Shown piece after piece: positions 18,301-25,347 of a DNA stretch of 55,773 bases. Made by a program: the position numbers and the translations under genes. The stretch's first letter is position 1, and each line of letters begins with the position of its first letter. Under the pieces are notes generated by a model. The model worked only from the letters and a program-made list of their open reading frames with translations, searched no databases and was not told the DNA's origin. Source of the stretch: Lentisphaerota bacterium (GTDB lineage Bacteria > Verrucomicrobiota > Lentisphaeria > Victivallales > Victivallaceae); the NCBI GenBank assembly GCA_015061805.1, contig SUVV01000017.1, positions 1 to 55,773 on the forward strand, given 5' to 3'.

Positions 18301-19361
18301 TTCTTGCAGATTGTCTTTTCTACACAACATTTGTGCCGGCGGAATATTTGGCTGTTGAGACAACCGCCTGTATTGAGGCAGAATATTTGCAAATCTCTTT
18401 TGACGATTTCAACTCTATTCTGAATATATCAACACCCGATGATATGAATGGTGTTGTGCTTTATAATTATTCAGAAGGGAATTATATTGCTGAGCCGGAT
18501 GTTGAAGCGACTCGCCTGAAATCGGTAATTAACGCCCCTGTTCCAAAAATGGTTGCCGGGGAAACGGATAATTTTCTTGATGTCATGTTTGCTAAATCTT
18601 TTGAAATATGGAATAGTACATTTGAAGCGCAACATCAGGGAATCGTCGGGGAATGGAATGGAACCGGAGACCGGGTTAAATTATTTGGAAAAAACAAAAT
18701 CTGTGATGTTTTTGTCGGTTCTGAAGAATATACTGAACTTTATTTGACGGATGACCATAATGGAGATGCTCTCTTTGTCGATGATATTTTTTCTGACTCA
18801 TATCTGGGGGTGGGCAATTTAAGTTCGCGCGTGAATTATATTGATAAAATTTATGCCGGTGCCGGAGATGATATCATTGATTTCACAAGTCAGAGATTTA
18901 CATATTTCGGAGATGGTATTGAGATATACGGCGGTGATGGCAACGATACTATTTGGACGAATTCCGGCAGCAACCTTATCTTCGGTGATGCCGGAAATGA
19001 CAATATTATCGGCGGCAATAACGATGATATCATTTCCGGCGGCAGCGGCAACGATACCATGCACGGCGGCGGCGGATACGATATTTTCTGCTTCGGTGGC
19101 GATTGGGGCAACGATACGGTTGAACAACTTTCCGACGGTACAGCGATCCTGTGGTTTGAAGATGACAACGGCGAATGGGATGAACTTACTCGCACCTATA
19201 CTGCCGGAGAAAACAGCGTTACCTTCGCCGGAAATGGTACGGTAACTGTGATCTGCGGTTCTGAAATCGGTGAAGAGCATTTCGCTGCTATCGACTCTTT
19301 AGGATGCTTTAGCGAAGCTGCTTTCGGAAAGATTTTCAAGGACAACGGAGTTCTTGCCTGA
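15327..19361 (+). CDS. Large secreted C10 (streptopain-like) cysteine peptidase with PPC-type repeats and RTX C-terminus
   Basis: A 1344-residue protein. The first ~740 residues contain about six repeats of pre-peptidase C-terminal (PPC) type, each opening with N-S-x-x-x-A-x-x-LG and containing an aromatic YYKF/YYSF strand. The middle (about 755-1010) resembles a C10/streptopain peptidase: WRQDYPYNMYCP, CVTGCGSTAASQVAYYW with the likely catalytic Cys near residue 791, HAIVIDGYN with the catalytic His, and NVGWGGNSDGWY. Residues about 1170-1270 carry hemolysin-type calcium-binding nonapeptides (GAGDDII, GGDGNDTI, GDAGNDNI, GGSGNDTM). There is no signal peptide, which with RTX repeats fits type I secretion, though no ABC exporter is nearby. 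The PPC and peptidase parts are more AT-rich than neighbouring genes, while the RTX part is not. This hints at a mosaic or acquired gene. Confidence 0.85.
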   Translation: MIDFESVIDLGTITVDKVFDDLTFSSMSIGGAIFSFTVTRECYLSLKITDSSEIMSGMIQVCDEDSNPFMLGVNGDGIFVPGTYYIFTDPVGFQSGKLIFDTEDILATGNDSIENACDLGEIEGENSFSGVYLQGYTAYYKFTLPQDGILTFCADSSTDYMSPSVALYHDDAIYIGSGIPGEAIVAELEAGTYIIALDGHDMMVSMNFELEQVISGNNSIETAHDLGTITGEMSFEQIFLKQYEDDYFRFTIDKECRLCINALANQEWKMMQITVYDENYNKIDLGDGSVVNAEFLTGTYYLKLNSSDTKVTLNFIQEECKDNTSLSNASPLGNIKDVMYLENMLVSSVPEYYSFSLDEDSVITTRLQADVPHTVTFFNESGQKIYHNVFQKSGDIKFELDAGNYYVSVESDQLNRCNIVFLQELDEVDETDPAHAPELSKDSLKGTYFKKNEVKYYSFYLSEPQMICFDLPSDSGLKVTNVFPEGYYPDIYGEISVFQNNYGYCCDLKSSGYYLLEVSSEREQVVSDDLSISYLDGNILANNSQNFSFASAAYIGIDGFVSFCNISQQARYYKFDVTRGAPVVNITALGDAEIILYDLSGNVLSSSAEDAWTLAPGSYYVSIRSCDDDIIDSFHIEKSGLGVVRGNNSWDDSLELGDLSIPVEFTAEDDGEKYFKFTLDSEESILIAAQNASAKAFNNIGIELYDENQKLISRNTNYLLQNNLESGTYYARVQDNTSNKKEQSSFSIVLTAVDTDSKYNGKVLLNTLWRQDYPYNMYCPTINNARCVTGCGSTAASQVAYYWIKLGYLNSLYLYLDESNSYESFDTFSTDGTYSPAQYYEISDSEAAAAAAGYLPFDKVNEIIAAGNINSTEFIAALCFSVGVYSKALYGTRGTETSNEHIGNEAALNVQRYSNGAFGGQDIPPKTSSIPVDKLIEDLLAGHPVLASTAPVTNMIVASHAIVIDGYNSLNDTFHINVGWGGNSDGWYSRQVLADCLFYTTFVPAEYLAVETTACIEAEYLQISFDDFNSILNISTPDDMNGVVLYNYSEGNYIAEPDVEATRLKSVINAPVPKMVAGETDNFLDVMFAKSFEIWNSTFEAQHQGIVGEWNGTGDRVKLFGKNKICDVFVGSEEYTELYLTDDHNGDALFVDDIFSDSYLGVGNLSSRVNYIDKIYAGAGDDIIDFTSQRFTYFGDGIEIYGGDGNDTIWTNSGSNLIFGDAGNDNIIGGNNDDIISGGSGNDTMHGGGGYDIFCFGGDWGNDTVEQLSDGTAILWFEDDNGEWDELTRTYTAGENSVTFAGNGTVTVICGSEIGEEHFAAIDSLGCFSEAAFGKIFKDNGVLA

Positions 19362-19419
19362 ACCCAAAACCTTAAAAAAGGTGAGCAACAGCCATTTTTA
19401 TATTTTAACTGAAGAAGAG

Positions 19420-20553
19420 TTATTTTTTACCGGTCAACTCCCGGAAGCGGGAGTAATTTCCGGCATCGCACCGTGCTTTGGCAACCGCTTCGGCACTCAT
19501 ACGGACAACGGCATCGGGATCTTTTGCCAGTTTTGCAAGAGCTTCCGGCAATTCAACCGGAGACAGCGTGTGCGGCAGCAGCAGCGCCGCAACCGCCCGC
19601 CGTCCGGAATCCGGATCGTCGATCAACTGCGGGAGCAGGGGGAGCAAACAGGAAATATCCCGCTTCATCAACTCTCCGAAAGCGAATGAACGCAACCGCA
19701 GATCGACTGAATCCGAGGCCAGCAAACAGAGTTTTACAAACTTTTCCCGTTCCATACTGCTTTTGTTGACCATAAGAAAATTTTCCACCGTCCTGGGATG
19801 AGTGTGCATCTCACTCAGGATCAGTTTCACCGGGTCACGCCGGGACAATATCTCCATCCGGTTGCGCCGCATCGGAGTTATCCGCTGAAGCATCGCATTG
19901 ATGGTAAATCCTGCCGGAGTCGCCAGTGCCGTCATGATATCCGGTTCATGGAAATAGAGCCGGATAAAGAATGGTAATGCTGATTCATAATCTTTCGCCG
20001 CCAGATAGAGATAATTCGCAGAAGCAAGGTTGAATTCCAACAATCCTGCCAATTTACTGTCGGTGGCGGATTTGAGAATTTTTTCCCGGATAAAGGCAAT
20101 ATCAGCTTTGTCTTTGCTGTTCCACTTTTCTGAATCAGCGGCAAAACGCAGATAATTTGCGGCATCCGGATCGGTAAAGGCGTTGCGGCGGATTATTCCC
20201 TGAAAATGGCTGTGCTGCTGTTGCGGAGTACTTTTCGCCGGAGGCTCCGGAGTGTCGGCCGACAGGAGCGGCTTCAATTTCCGCCGGGCATGATCGTTGA
20301 AGTATTGGATCACCTTGCCGGTGGCGGCATTTTTCAGCAGGGTTTCCACATTGGCAAAGGCACTCTCCAGACATCCGTTGTCGTAGAGGAACCCGGCAAA
20401 TTTGAAATGGGCTTCCAGTTGGTCGTAATTACGGTAACACTCCTGTTTCGCGGCGGCAAGACGCTTCTCCAATCCGGTAGCTTCCCGGTACGGGGCGGCG
20501 AAAGCGGCGATCTGTGCCAGAAGCAAGACCAGCGATATTGTGAACTTTTTCAT
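19420..20553 (-). CDS. Exported protein with HEAT-like repeats, function unknown
   Basis: 377 residues from ATG 20553, chosen because GGAG lies 6 bases upstream and a signal peptide follows at once (KKFTISLVLLLAQIAAFAAP). The mature protein is alpha-helical. Its C-terminal part has paired-helix repeats of HEAT type: ELMKRDISCLLPLLPQLIDDPDSGRRAVAALLL, then ALAKLAKDPDAVVRMSAEAVAKA. It is probably a periplasmic scaffold or interaction protein. I recognise no catalytic motif. It converges on the C10-peptidase gene and is divergent from the KDG-kinase-like gene. Confidence 0.7.
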   Translation of the reverse strand: MKKFTISLVLLLAQIAAFAAPYREATGLEKRLAAAKQECYRNYDQLEAHFKFAGFLYDNGCLESAFANVETLLKNAATGKVIQYFNDHARRKLKPLLSADTPEPPAKSTPQQQHSHFQGIIRRNAFTDPDAANYLRFAADSEKWNSKDKADIAFIREKILKSATDSKLAGLLEFNLASANYLYLAAKDYESALPFFIRLYFHEPDIMTALATPAGFTINAMLQRITPMRRNRMEILSRRDPVKLILSEMHTHPRTVENFLMVNKSSMEREKFVKLCLLASDSVDLRLRSFAFGELMKRDISCLLPLLPQLIDDPDSGRRAVAALLLPHTLSPVELPEALAKLAKDPDAVVRMSAEAVAKARCDAGNYSRFRELTGKK

Positions 20554-20576
20554 ATACTTCTCCATGGTGCTGGTAC

Positions 20577-20605
20577 AATATAGCTGTATTTTTATTGTTT
20601 TACAA
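20577..20605 (-). promoter_or_regulatory. Promoter of the HEAT-like exported protein gene
   Basis: On the minus strand, TTGTAA (20600-20605) and TATATT (20577-20582) are 17 bases apart, just upstream of the start at 20553. Confidence 0.65.
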
Positions 20606-20616
20606 GGTATTATAAC

Positions 20617-20644
20617 TTGACAAAAATAGTTTTTACGGTATATT
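20617..20644 (+). promoter_or_regulatory. Promoter of the sugar kinase gene
   Basis: TTGACA (20617-20622) and TATATT (20639-20644) are 16 bases apart, back to back with the divergent promoter and about 45 bases before ATG 20689. Confidence 0.7.
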
Positions 20645-20688
20645 TTATCCAAATACTCTTTTTATAATTTATCAAAGGATTTTTTGCT

Positions 20689-21771
20689 ATGCTGAAATAT
20701 AAAGATGCTTCGGTTTGCCGCTATGATATCGTCAGTCTGGGCGAGGTGATGCTCCGCCTTGATCCCGGTGCCGGAAGAATACACACCACCCGCAGTTTCA
20801 ATGTCTGGGAAGGCGGCGGCGAATACAATGTCGCCCGCGGTATGCGGCGCTGTTTCGGTCTGCGTGCCGGTGTGGTTACCGCTTTTGCTGATAACCCGGT
20901 CGGCCGACTGGTCGAAGACTTTATCCTGCAGGGCGGCGTCGATACTTCGCTTATCAAGTGGATGACCTATGACGGAACCGGAAGGACGGTTCGTAACGGT
21001 TTGAATTTCACTGAACGCGGCTTCGGTTTGCGCGGTGCGGTGGGATGTTCCGACCGGGGCAATACGGCGGTTTCCCAGCTGAAAGCAGGAGACATCGATT
21101 GGGAAGATCTCTTCGGCAGGCAGGGGGTCCGCCACTTCCACACCGGCGGAATTTTCGCGGCTCTTTCTGATACCACTCCGGATGTGGTGATCGAAGCTCT
21201 CAAGTGTGCCAAAAAATATGGCACCATCACCAGTTATGATCTCAACTACCGCCCCAGCCTCTGGAAAAGTATCGGCGGCAAAGCGCGCGCGCAGGAGGTC
21301 AACAAGGAAATCGCCGGATATGTCGATGTGATGATCGGCAATGAAGAGGATTTCTCTGCGTGTCTGGGAATGCAGGAAAACGATCTTGCCAATATCGACA
21401 CTTCCAAGTTTGAAAATATGATCCGTGAAGTGGTCAAACTTTATCCGAATTTTCAAGTGGTTGCCACCACTCTGCGGCAGGTTATCTCCGCTTCGATCAA
21501 TGACTGGTCGGCGATCGCATGGCAGGATGGCGAATTTTTCAAATCCAAAGAACGCAAAGGTTTGGAGATATTCGACCGGGTCGGCGGCGGTGACAGTTTC
21601 GCTTCCGGACTGATCTACGGCCTGCTGACTTACGGCAAGGCGGATATCGCAGTCGAATACGGTGCCGCTCACGGCGCGCTGGCGATGACTACCCCCGGTG
21701 ATACCTCCATGGCGACCAAAGCCGAAGTCGAAAAACTTATCGGCGGAGGTTCTGCCCGGGTCGACCGCTGA
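20689..21771 (+). CDS. PfkB family sugar kinase, probably 2-keto-3-deoxygluconate kinase
   Basis: A 360-residue ribokinase-fold (PfkB) kinase. The N-terminal signature SLGEVMLRLDPG and GGGEYNVARGMRRCFG resemble KDG kinases. The C-terminal PfkB signature is DRVGGGDSFASGL (about 294-306), where Asp in GGGD is the expected catalytic base (GGGD replaces the common GAGD). KDG kinase would feed hexuronate or gluconate catabolism to KDPG. No KDPG aldolase lies nearby, so the substrate is inferred only from similarity. It heads a small cluster with two downstream genes at 5- and 6-base gaps. Confidence 0.8.
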   Translation: MLKYKDASVCRYDIVSLGEVMLRLDPGAGRIHTTRSFNVWEGGGEYNVARGMRRCFGLRAGVVTAFADNPVGRLVEDFILQGGVDTSLIKWMTYDGTGRTVRNGLNFTERGFGLRGAVGCSDRGNTAVSQLKAGDIDWEDLFGRQGVRHFHTGGIFAALSDTTPDVVIEALKCAKKYGTITSYDLNYRPSLWKSIGGKARAQEVNKEIAGYVDVMIGNEEDFSACLGMQENDLANIDTSKFENMIREVVKLYPNFQVVATTLRQVISASINDWSAIAWQDGEFFKSKERKGLEIFDRVGGGDSFASGLIYGLLTYGKADIAVEYGAAHGALAMTTPGDTSMATKAEVEKLIGGGSARVDR

Positions 21772-21776
21772 CGATC

Positions 21777-22478
21777 ATGAAAATATTGAATGTTTTGCTC
21801 GGAGTTGCCGCCATGTGTTGTATTGCAGAGGCGTTTGAATTCAAAACATCTTTTGCCAGAGGTTGTTGGAATCCTGCCGATTTTGTGATGGTCAAAGGAC
21901 CTCGCTGGAATAAACTCGGTGCGTGGAGTCAGCAGGATGACCACATCGTACAGCTGCTTCCGGAAAATGCTTCCGAAATCGATTTGCAAAAGCATATGCA
22001 CGAAGATGCTTACGTCGCTATGTGCTATGCAAAAAAGATCAGAATGGCAAAAAAGGTGATCTGTTCATCGGTGATGTCATTTGATTACCGGATGGCGCCT
22101 TTGATCGTGATCGCCCCGGAACTGGGCAAAAATGAACAGTTCAACGCACCGGAATTCAGGGAACATTGGGAGATCGTTCTCTATGATCAGGGCATCAATG
22201 TCTGGCATCACACCTGGGAAAATGGAAAACCTGCCTGGGTGAAGTTTTCCTATCTTCTGGCGCCGTTTAAGCCAAAGGTCAACTATGAACTTAAAGCCGC
22301 CATTACCGATACTTCAAAGGGGCAGATGCTCGAAATCGAGTGCAACGGCAAAAAGTTCGGCTGTTATCTGCCCGGTTTGGGCAAATCTTTCTATCTCGGA
22401 ATAATCGGCTGCGAAGGGCGCAACCGCTTCTATGATTTTAAAATTTCCGCTGATAAAGGCGAAGCTTTGACGGAGTAA
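21777..22478 (+). CDS. Exported protein of unknown function, beta-sandwich-like
   Basis: 233 residues with a signal peptide (MKILNVLLGVAAMCCIAEA). The mature part is rich in alternating strands and aromatic residues (FEFKTSFARGCWNP, YELKAAITD, FYLGIIGCEG, FYDFKIS). This recalls lectin-like or 3-keto-disaccharide hydrolase-like jelly rolls, but I see no diagnostic motif. It starts 5 bases after the sugar kinase stop, so they are probably co-transcribed. Confidence 0.65.
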   Translation: MKILNVLLGVAAMCCIAEAFEFKTSFARGCWNPADFVMVKGPRWNKLGAWSQQDDHIVQLLPENASEIDLQKHMHEDAYVAMCYAKKIRMAKKVICSSVMSFDYRMAPLIVIAPELGKNEQFNAPEFREHWEIVLYDQGINVWHHTWENGKPAWVKFSYLLAPFKPKVNYELKAAITDTSKGQMLEIECNGKKFGCYLPGLGKSFYLGIIGCEGRNRFYDFKISADKGEALTE

Positions 22479-22484
22479 TGAAAT

Positions 22485-22835
22485 ATGGCTTATCCGATTA
22501 TCTTGAAAACTGTCCTGCTTTTGATAATTTCCAACTGCTTTATGACCTACGCCTGGTACGGTCACTTGCGTACCCTCGGCAACAAGCCGTGGATCATCGC
22601 CGTGCTGGTCAGTTGGGGAATCGCCTTTTTTGAATATCTCATTCAAGTTCCCGCCAACCGCATCGGTCATGATGGAAATCTTTCCCTTGCCCAGTTGAAG
22701 ATTTTGCAGGAAGTCATCACTCTTTCCATCTTTGTTCCGTTCAGCGTGATTTACATGAAAGAACCTCTGCGCTGGAACTACCTCTGGGCAGGACTCTGCA
22801 TGGTGGGCGCCGTGTATTTTATGTTTAAGAAATAA
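22485..22835 (+). CDS. DUF486 family small membrane protein (DMT-like)
   Basis: 116 residues with four predicted membrane segments, matching the DUF486 pattern LKTVLLLIISNCFMTYAWYGHL followed by FFEYLIQVPANRIG and a C-terminal YLWAGLCMVGAVYF helix. The family is related to half-size drug/metabolite transporters; no substrate is known. It is the last gene of the kinase cluster, 6 bases after the previous stop, and is followed by the repeat-rich gap. Confidence 0.85.
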   Translation: MAYPIILKTVLLLIISNCFMTYAWYGHLRTLGNKPWIIAVLVSWGIAFFEYLIQVPANRIGHDGNLSLAQLKILQEVITLSIFVPFSVIYMKEPLRWNYLWAGLCMVGAVYFMFKK

Positions 22836-23345
22836 CGGAGCGATCTCGCTTGCTCCCGCTGGCCTTGTCGGCGGACTCAGCCTCGGTCGAGTACGTGAGT
22901 ACACTCCCTCGGCTTCGCCTTGACAAAACCACCGGATAGCGGCGCGATATCGCTCCTTGAGCGGCTGGAGTTGCGCATATTGTCGGGCTTTTCAGCCCGA
23001 CATGCGTGAGGTAGCCGCTGTCGCGGCAGATGATTCCGCCTGACGGCGGTTGTTTCTCGGTTTGCCGGAGCGATCTCGCTTGCTCCCGCTGGCCTTGTCG
23101 GCGGACTCATCCTCGGTCGAGTACGTGAGTACACTCCCTCGGCTTCGCCTTGACAAAACCACCGGATAGCGGCGCGATATCGCTCCTTGAGCGGCTGGAG
23201 TTGCGCCAGTCGTTGCGCTGAACGCGCAACAGGCGTGAGGTAGTTTGTGAGTTGCGCCTGACGGCGGATTTTTTTGCTCCCTCGGCTTCGCCTTGACAAA
23301 ACCACCTGTAAAAGTTCCTGTTCAAGGCTCTGCAAAGGATAGAAA
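22836..23345 (+). repeat. Duplicated ~230-base structured repeat with exchanged hairpins
   Basis: A 141-base block occurs twice, 22836-22976 and 23066-23206 (period 230), with one mismatch noted. Between and after the blocks lie shared short boxes (GCGTGAGGTAG, CGCCTGACGGCGG) around different hairpins. The first copy has a 9-bp stem at 22981-23002 and a 5-bp stem at 23014-23027. The second has a 7-bp stem at 23212-23230. A partial third copy (CTCCCTCGGCTTCGCC onwards) starts near 23278. Small open frames here are compositional artefacts. This fills most of the 670-base gap before tcdA. Confidence 0.85.
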
Positions 23346-23503
23346 CGTGAAGCGCTCACTGCATGAGTAAGGACATGATAAATTTATATATGTCATGCCG
23401 CGACAACGGAGCGGCAATACTCCGCTTTTTTTGAAAGGGGTTGGGGGTCCGGGGGAAGGGGAAAACTTTTTTTCTCGTGAAAAAAAGTTTTCCCCTTCCC
23501 CCG
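23346..23503 (+). repeat. Dispersed convergent-gap repeat with 25-bp terminator hairpin
   Basis: This begins with GTGAAGCGCTCACT and GAGTAAGGACATGATAA, as in the arrays at 55.4-55.7 kb. It continues with GCGACAACGGAGCGGCAA, a CCGC-T7 box, GAAAGGGG and a G-rich run. It ends in a perfect 25-bp inverted repeat (23450-23474 with 23479-23503, loop TCGT) containing A and T runs suited to bidirectional termination. It lies between convergent genes. Confidence 0.85.
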
Positions 23504-23507
23504 AGCA

Positions 23508-24218
23508 TCAACTCTTTTTAATCAAAGAGTTGACGGCTTCGGCGGCGCAGAAGCAGCCGAAGATGGCGGGGATGAAACTGATGGAACCGATTTTGCGGTC
23601 GGCGAAGTGTTTGAGGGGTGGTTCCGGGGAATAGACGGTTTTGACGCCTTTTTCGATATGGTATTCCCGGAGTTTTTTGCGGACATTCCGGGCGAGGGGG
23701 CAGCCGGAAGTTTTGGAGATATCGGCGATTTTTATCTGGGATGGATCGAGTTTACCGCCTGCGCCCATGGCGCTGATAAAGGGGATTTTGCGTTTTTTCA
23801 GCGCCACGATGAAGGTGATTTTTGGAGTGAATTCATCAATGGCATCGATGGCAAAATCGAAGTGAGCCGTGTCCAGCAGATAGTCGATATCTTCCTGAGT
23901 ACGCAGGAAGCATTGACGGGCATCGACTTCGGCATCGGGATTTATCGCTTTGATCCGTTCTGTCCAGACTTTGGTTTTGGGTTTTCCGACGGTGGTGGTC
24001 AGGGCGGATAATTGGCGGTTGCAGTTGGTGATATCGACGGTATCACCATCGATGATGGTCAATTTGCCGATACCGGCGCGGGCGAGATTTTCCACAGCGT
24101 AACCGCCGACACCGCCGATACCGAGGATGAGGATATGGGCGGCGGCGAGTTTTTGGCAATTTTCTTCGCCGATAAGCAAGCTGGAACGGTCAAAGATGGG
24201 AGCGGTATCACAATTCAT
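23508..24218 (-). CDS. tcdA: tRNA threonylcarbamoyladenosine dehydratase (TcdA/CsdL)
   Basis: A 236-residue ThiF/E1-like enzyme that cyclises t6A37 to ct6A in ANN-decoding tRNAs using ATP. The nucleotide-binding GIGGVGGYAVENLARAGIG, the IIDGDTVDITNCNRQ segment, DAIDEFTPK and the TcdA-like GAGGKLDPSQI are present, as is SGCPLARNVRKKLR further on. ATG 24218 is preferred over TTG 24227 because GGAG lies 10 bases upstream; the gene then overlaps the previous one by 11 bases. It is last in the long minus-strand block. The sulfur-transfer partner CsdA/E is not nearby. Confidence 0.9.
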   Translation of the reverse strand: MNCDTAPIFDRSSLLIGEENCQKLAAAHILILGIGGVGGYAVENLARAGIGKLTIIDGDTVDITNCNRQLSALTTTVGKPKTKVWTERIKAINPDAEVDARQCFLRTQEDIDYLLDTAHFDFAIDAIDEFTPKITFIVALKKRKIPFISAMGAGGKLDPSQIKIADISKTSGCPLARNVRKKLREYHIEKGVKTVYSPEPPLKHFADRKIGSISFIPAIFGCFCAAEAVNSLIKKS

Positions 24219-24828
24219 TGGCAACAAACTCCATAAAAGTATTATTGGCGATATTTATCAATGCCGGGTTGTCAGCGAGGCGGCAGGTTTCTTCCGCGAT
24301 GATATCGAGGTCGATATCGGGAGATCCATCGCTTTCAAAGGCGATTTTTCCAGATGGGTGGTGAAGTTCTGATAACAACGGAGCGTTTTTCACAATTGAG
24401 GGGTGAAGCGAAACGATGCCGCCGCGCGTCCAGATCTCTTTCAGCAGTTCAACTTTGCCGCGGAAGCCGTGGACAGCCCAGCGCAGAGAATATTTTTTCA
24501 ATAATGAAAACAACTCCGGGAAAGCCCGCACACAATGAAAAATTACCGGTTTCCGGCAATCGGAAGCAATTTTCAGCAGTTCATCAAGATATTTTTTCTG
24601 GACATCAAGAGCGGGCGGGCGCATGGTATCCAGTCCGATCTCGCCGAGAGCGGTAAAGTTTTTAAGATTTCCGGTGAACTCTCCGGGCAGGAGAGAAAAG
24701 GTTTCCGGCAGGTTCCACGGATGATATTCCAGTGAATCCCATCGGATGTCAGAACGTTTTTCTTTACAGGAAACCAACTCCGGGCGTTTCCCTGTAAAAT
24801 GGTGGGTGTGAAAGTCGCAGACGGTCAT
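24208..24828 (-). CDS. Short TatD-family metal-dependent hydrolase
   Basis: 206 residues from ATG 24828, shorter than the usual ~260 of TatD DNases. Metal-site motifs are recognisable: HTH in CDFHTHHF (residues 7-9), Glu in LGEIGLD, His in VIFHCVRAF, and Asp in FESDGSPD. The protein looks complete but compact, so it may be a divergent TatD-like hydrolase rather than a standard 3'-5' exonuclease. It starts 2 bases after the ruvC stop and overlaps tcdA, so translation is coupled. An apparent longer frame upstream is the shadow of ruvC. Confidence 0.8.
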   Translation of the reverse strand: MTVCDFHTHHFTGKRPELVSCKEKRSDIRWDSLEYHPWNLPETFSLLPGEFTGNLKNFTALGEIGLDTMRPPALDVQKKYLDELLKIASDCRKPVIFHCVRAFPELFSLLKKYSLRWAVHGFRGKVELLKEIWTRGGIVSLHPSIVKNAPLLSELHHPSGKIAFESDGSPDIDLDIIAEETCRLADNPALINIANNTFMEFVANEL

Positions 24829-24830
24829 TA

Positions 24831-25340
24831 TTACAACGGCTTTCCGGTGATCCCGCCGGGGATGGGGTATTGTACGCGCTGAATGTGGCATAGCGCCAGC
24901 GCCAACGCATCGGTACTGTCCAGCGGAATCTGATCGACAGAAATTCCGAATTCCGCCGAAAGCAGAAATGCAATACGGCTTTTGTCTGCTCCGCCGCTGC
25001 CGGTTGCGGCGCGTTTGGCGACTGATGGATTGTAGGCGTATGCCGGAATTTGATGATTTGCCAGCGCAGAGAGAATTCCGCCGCGTGCCATGCCGAGAAT
25101 AATGGCGGTTTTGGCATTTTTGCCGACAAATGGTTCTTCCAATGCGGCGCAATCCGGGTGCCACAGCGAAATCAATTCAGTGATTCCGCCGTAAAGCCGC
25201 CGCAGACACTCGGTGTGCGGCAGTTTTTGGGAGTTGGCAATGACCCCACAATCCAAAATTTTACACTTGCCGGACGGGGTGAGTTCGATCACCCCATATC
25301 CGGTAGTGCGGATCGCCGGGTCAATGCCGAGTACGACCAT
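24831..25340 (-). CDS. ruvC: Crossover junction endodeoxyribonuclease RuvC
   Basis: A 169-residue Holliday-junction resolvase. Acidic catalytic residues are D7 (GIDPA), E68/E69 (ALEEPF), D141 and D144 (DSTDALALA); FVGKNAKTA and GGADKSRIA are also typical of the family. The start is ATG 25340, 7 bases after the gatA stop. RuvC resolves junctions bound by RuvAB, and ruvA and ruvB are not in the window. The position between gatA and a TatD-like gene suggests operon sharing rather than a dedicated repair cluster. Confidence 0.93.
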   Translation of the reverse strand: MVVLGIDPAIRTTGYGVIELTPSGKCKILDCGVIANSQKLPHTECLRRLYGGITELISLWHPDCAALEEPFVGKNAKTAIILGMARGGILSALANHQIPAYAYNPSVAKRAATGSGGADKSRIAFLLSAEFGISVDQIPLDSTDALALALCHIQRVQYPIPGGITGKPL

Positions 25341-25347
25341 TTTCGCC

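Noticed and set aside
22877-23359. Short minus-strand frames across the 23-kb repeats
   Set aside because: They are duplicated because the DNA repeat is duplicated. They have low-complexity composition, no ribosome sites, and interrupt predicted hairpins.
22836-23503. Insertion sequence remnants
   Set aside because: No transposase fragment, terminal inverted repeat pair or target-site duplication is visible.
24829-25164. A longer TatD-like protein starting at 25164
   Set aside because: The added residues are the out-of-frame shadow of ruvC. The metal-site motif begins right after ATG 24828.
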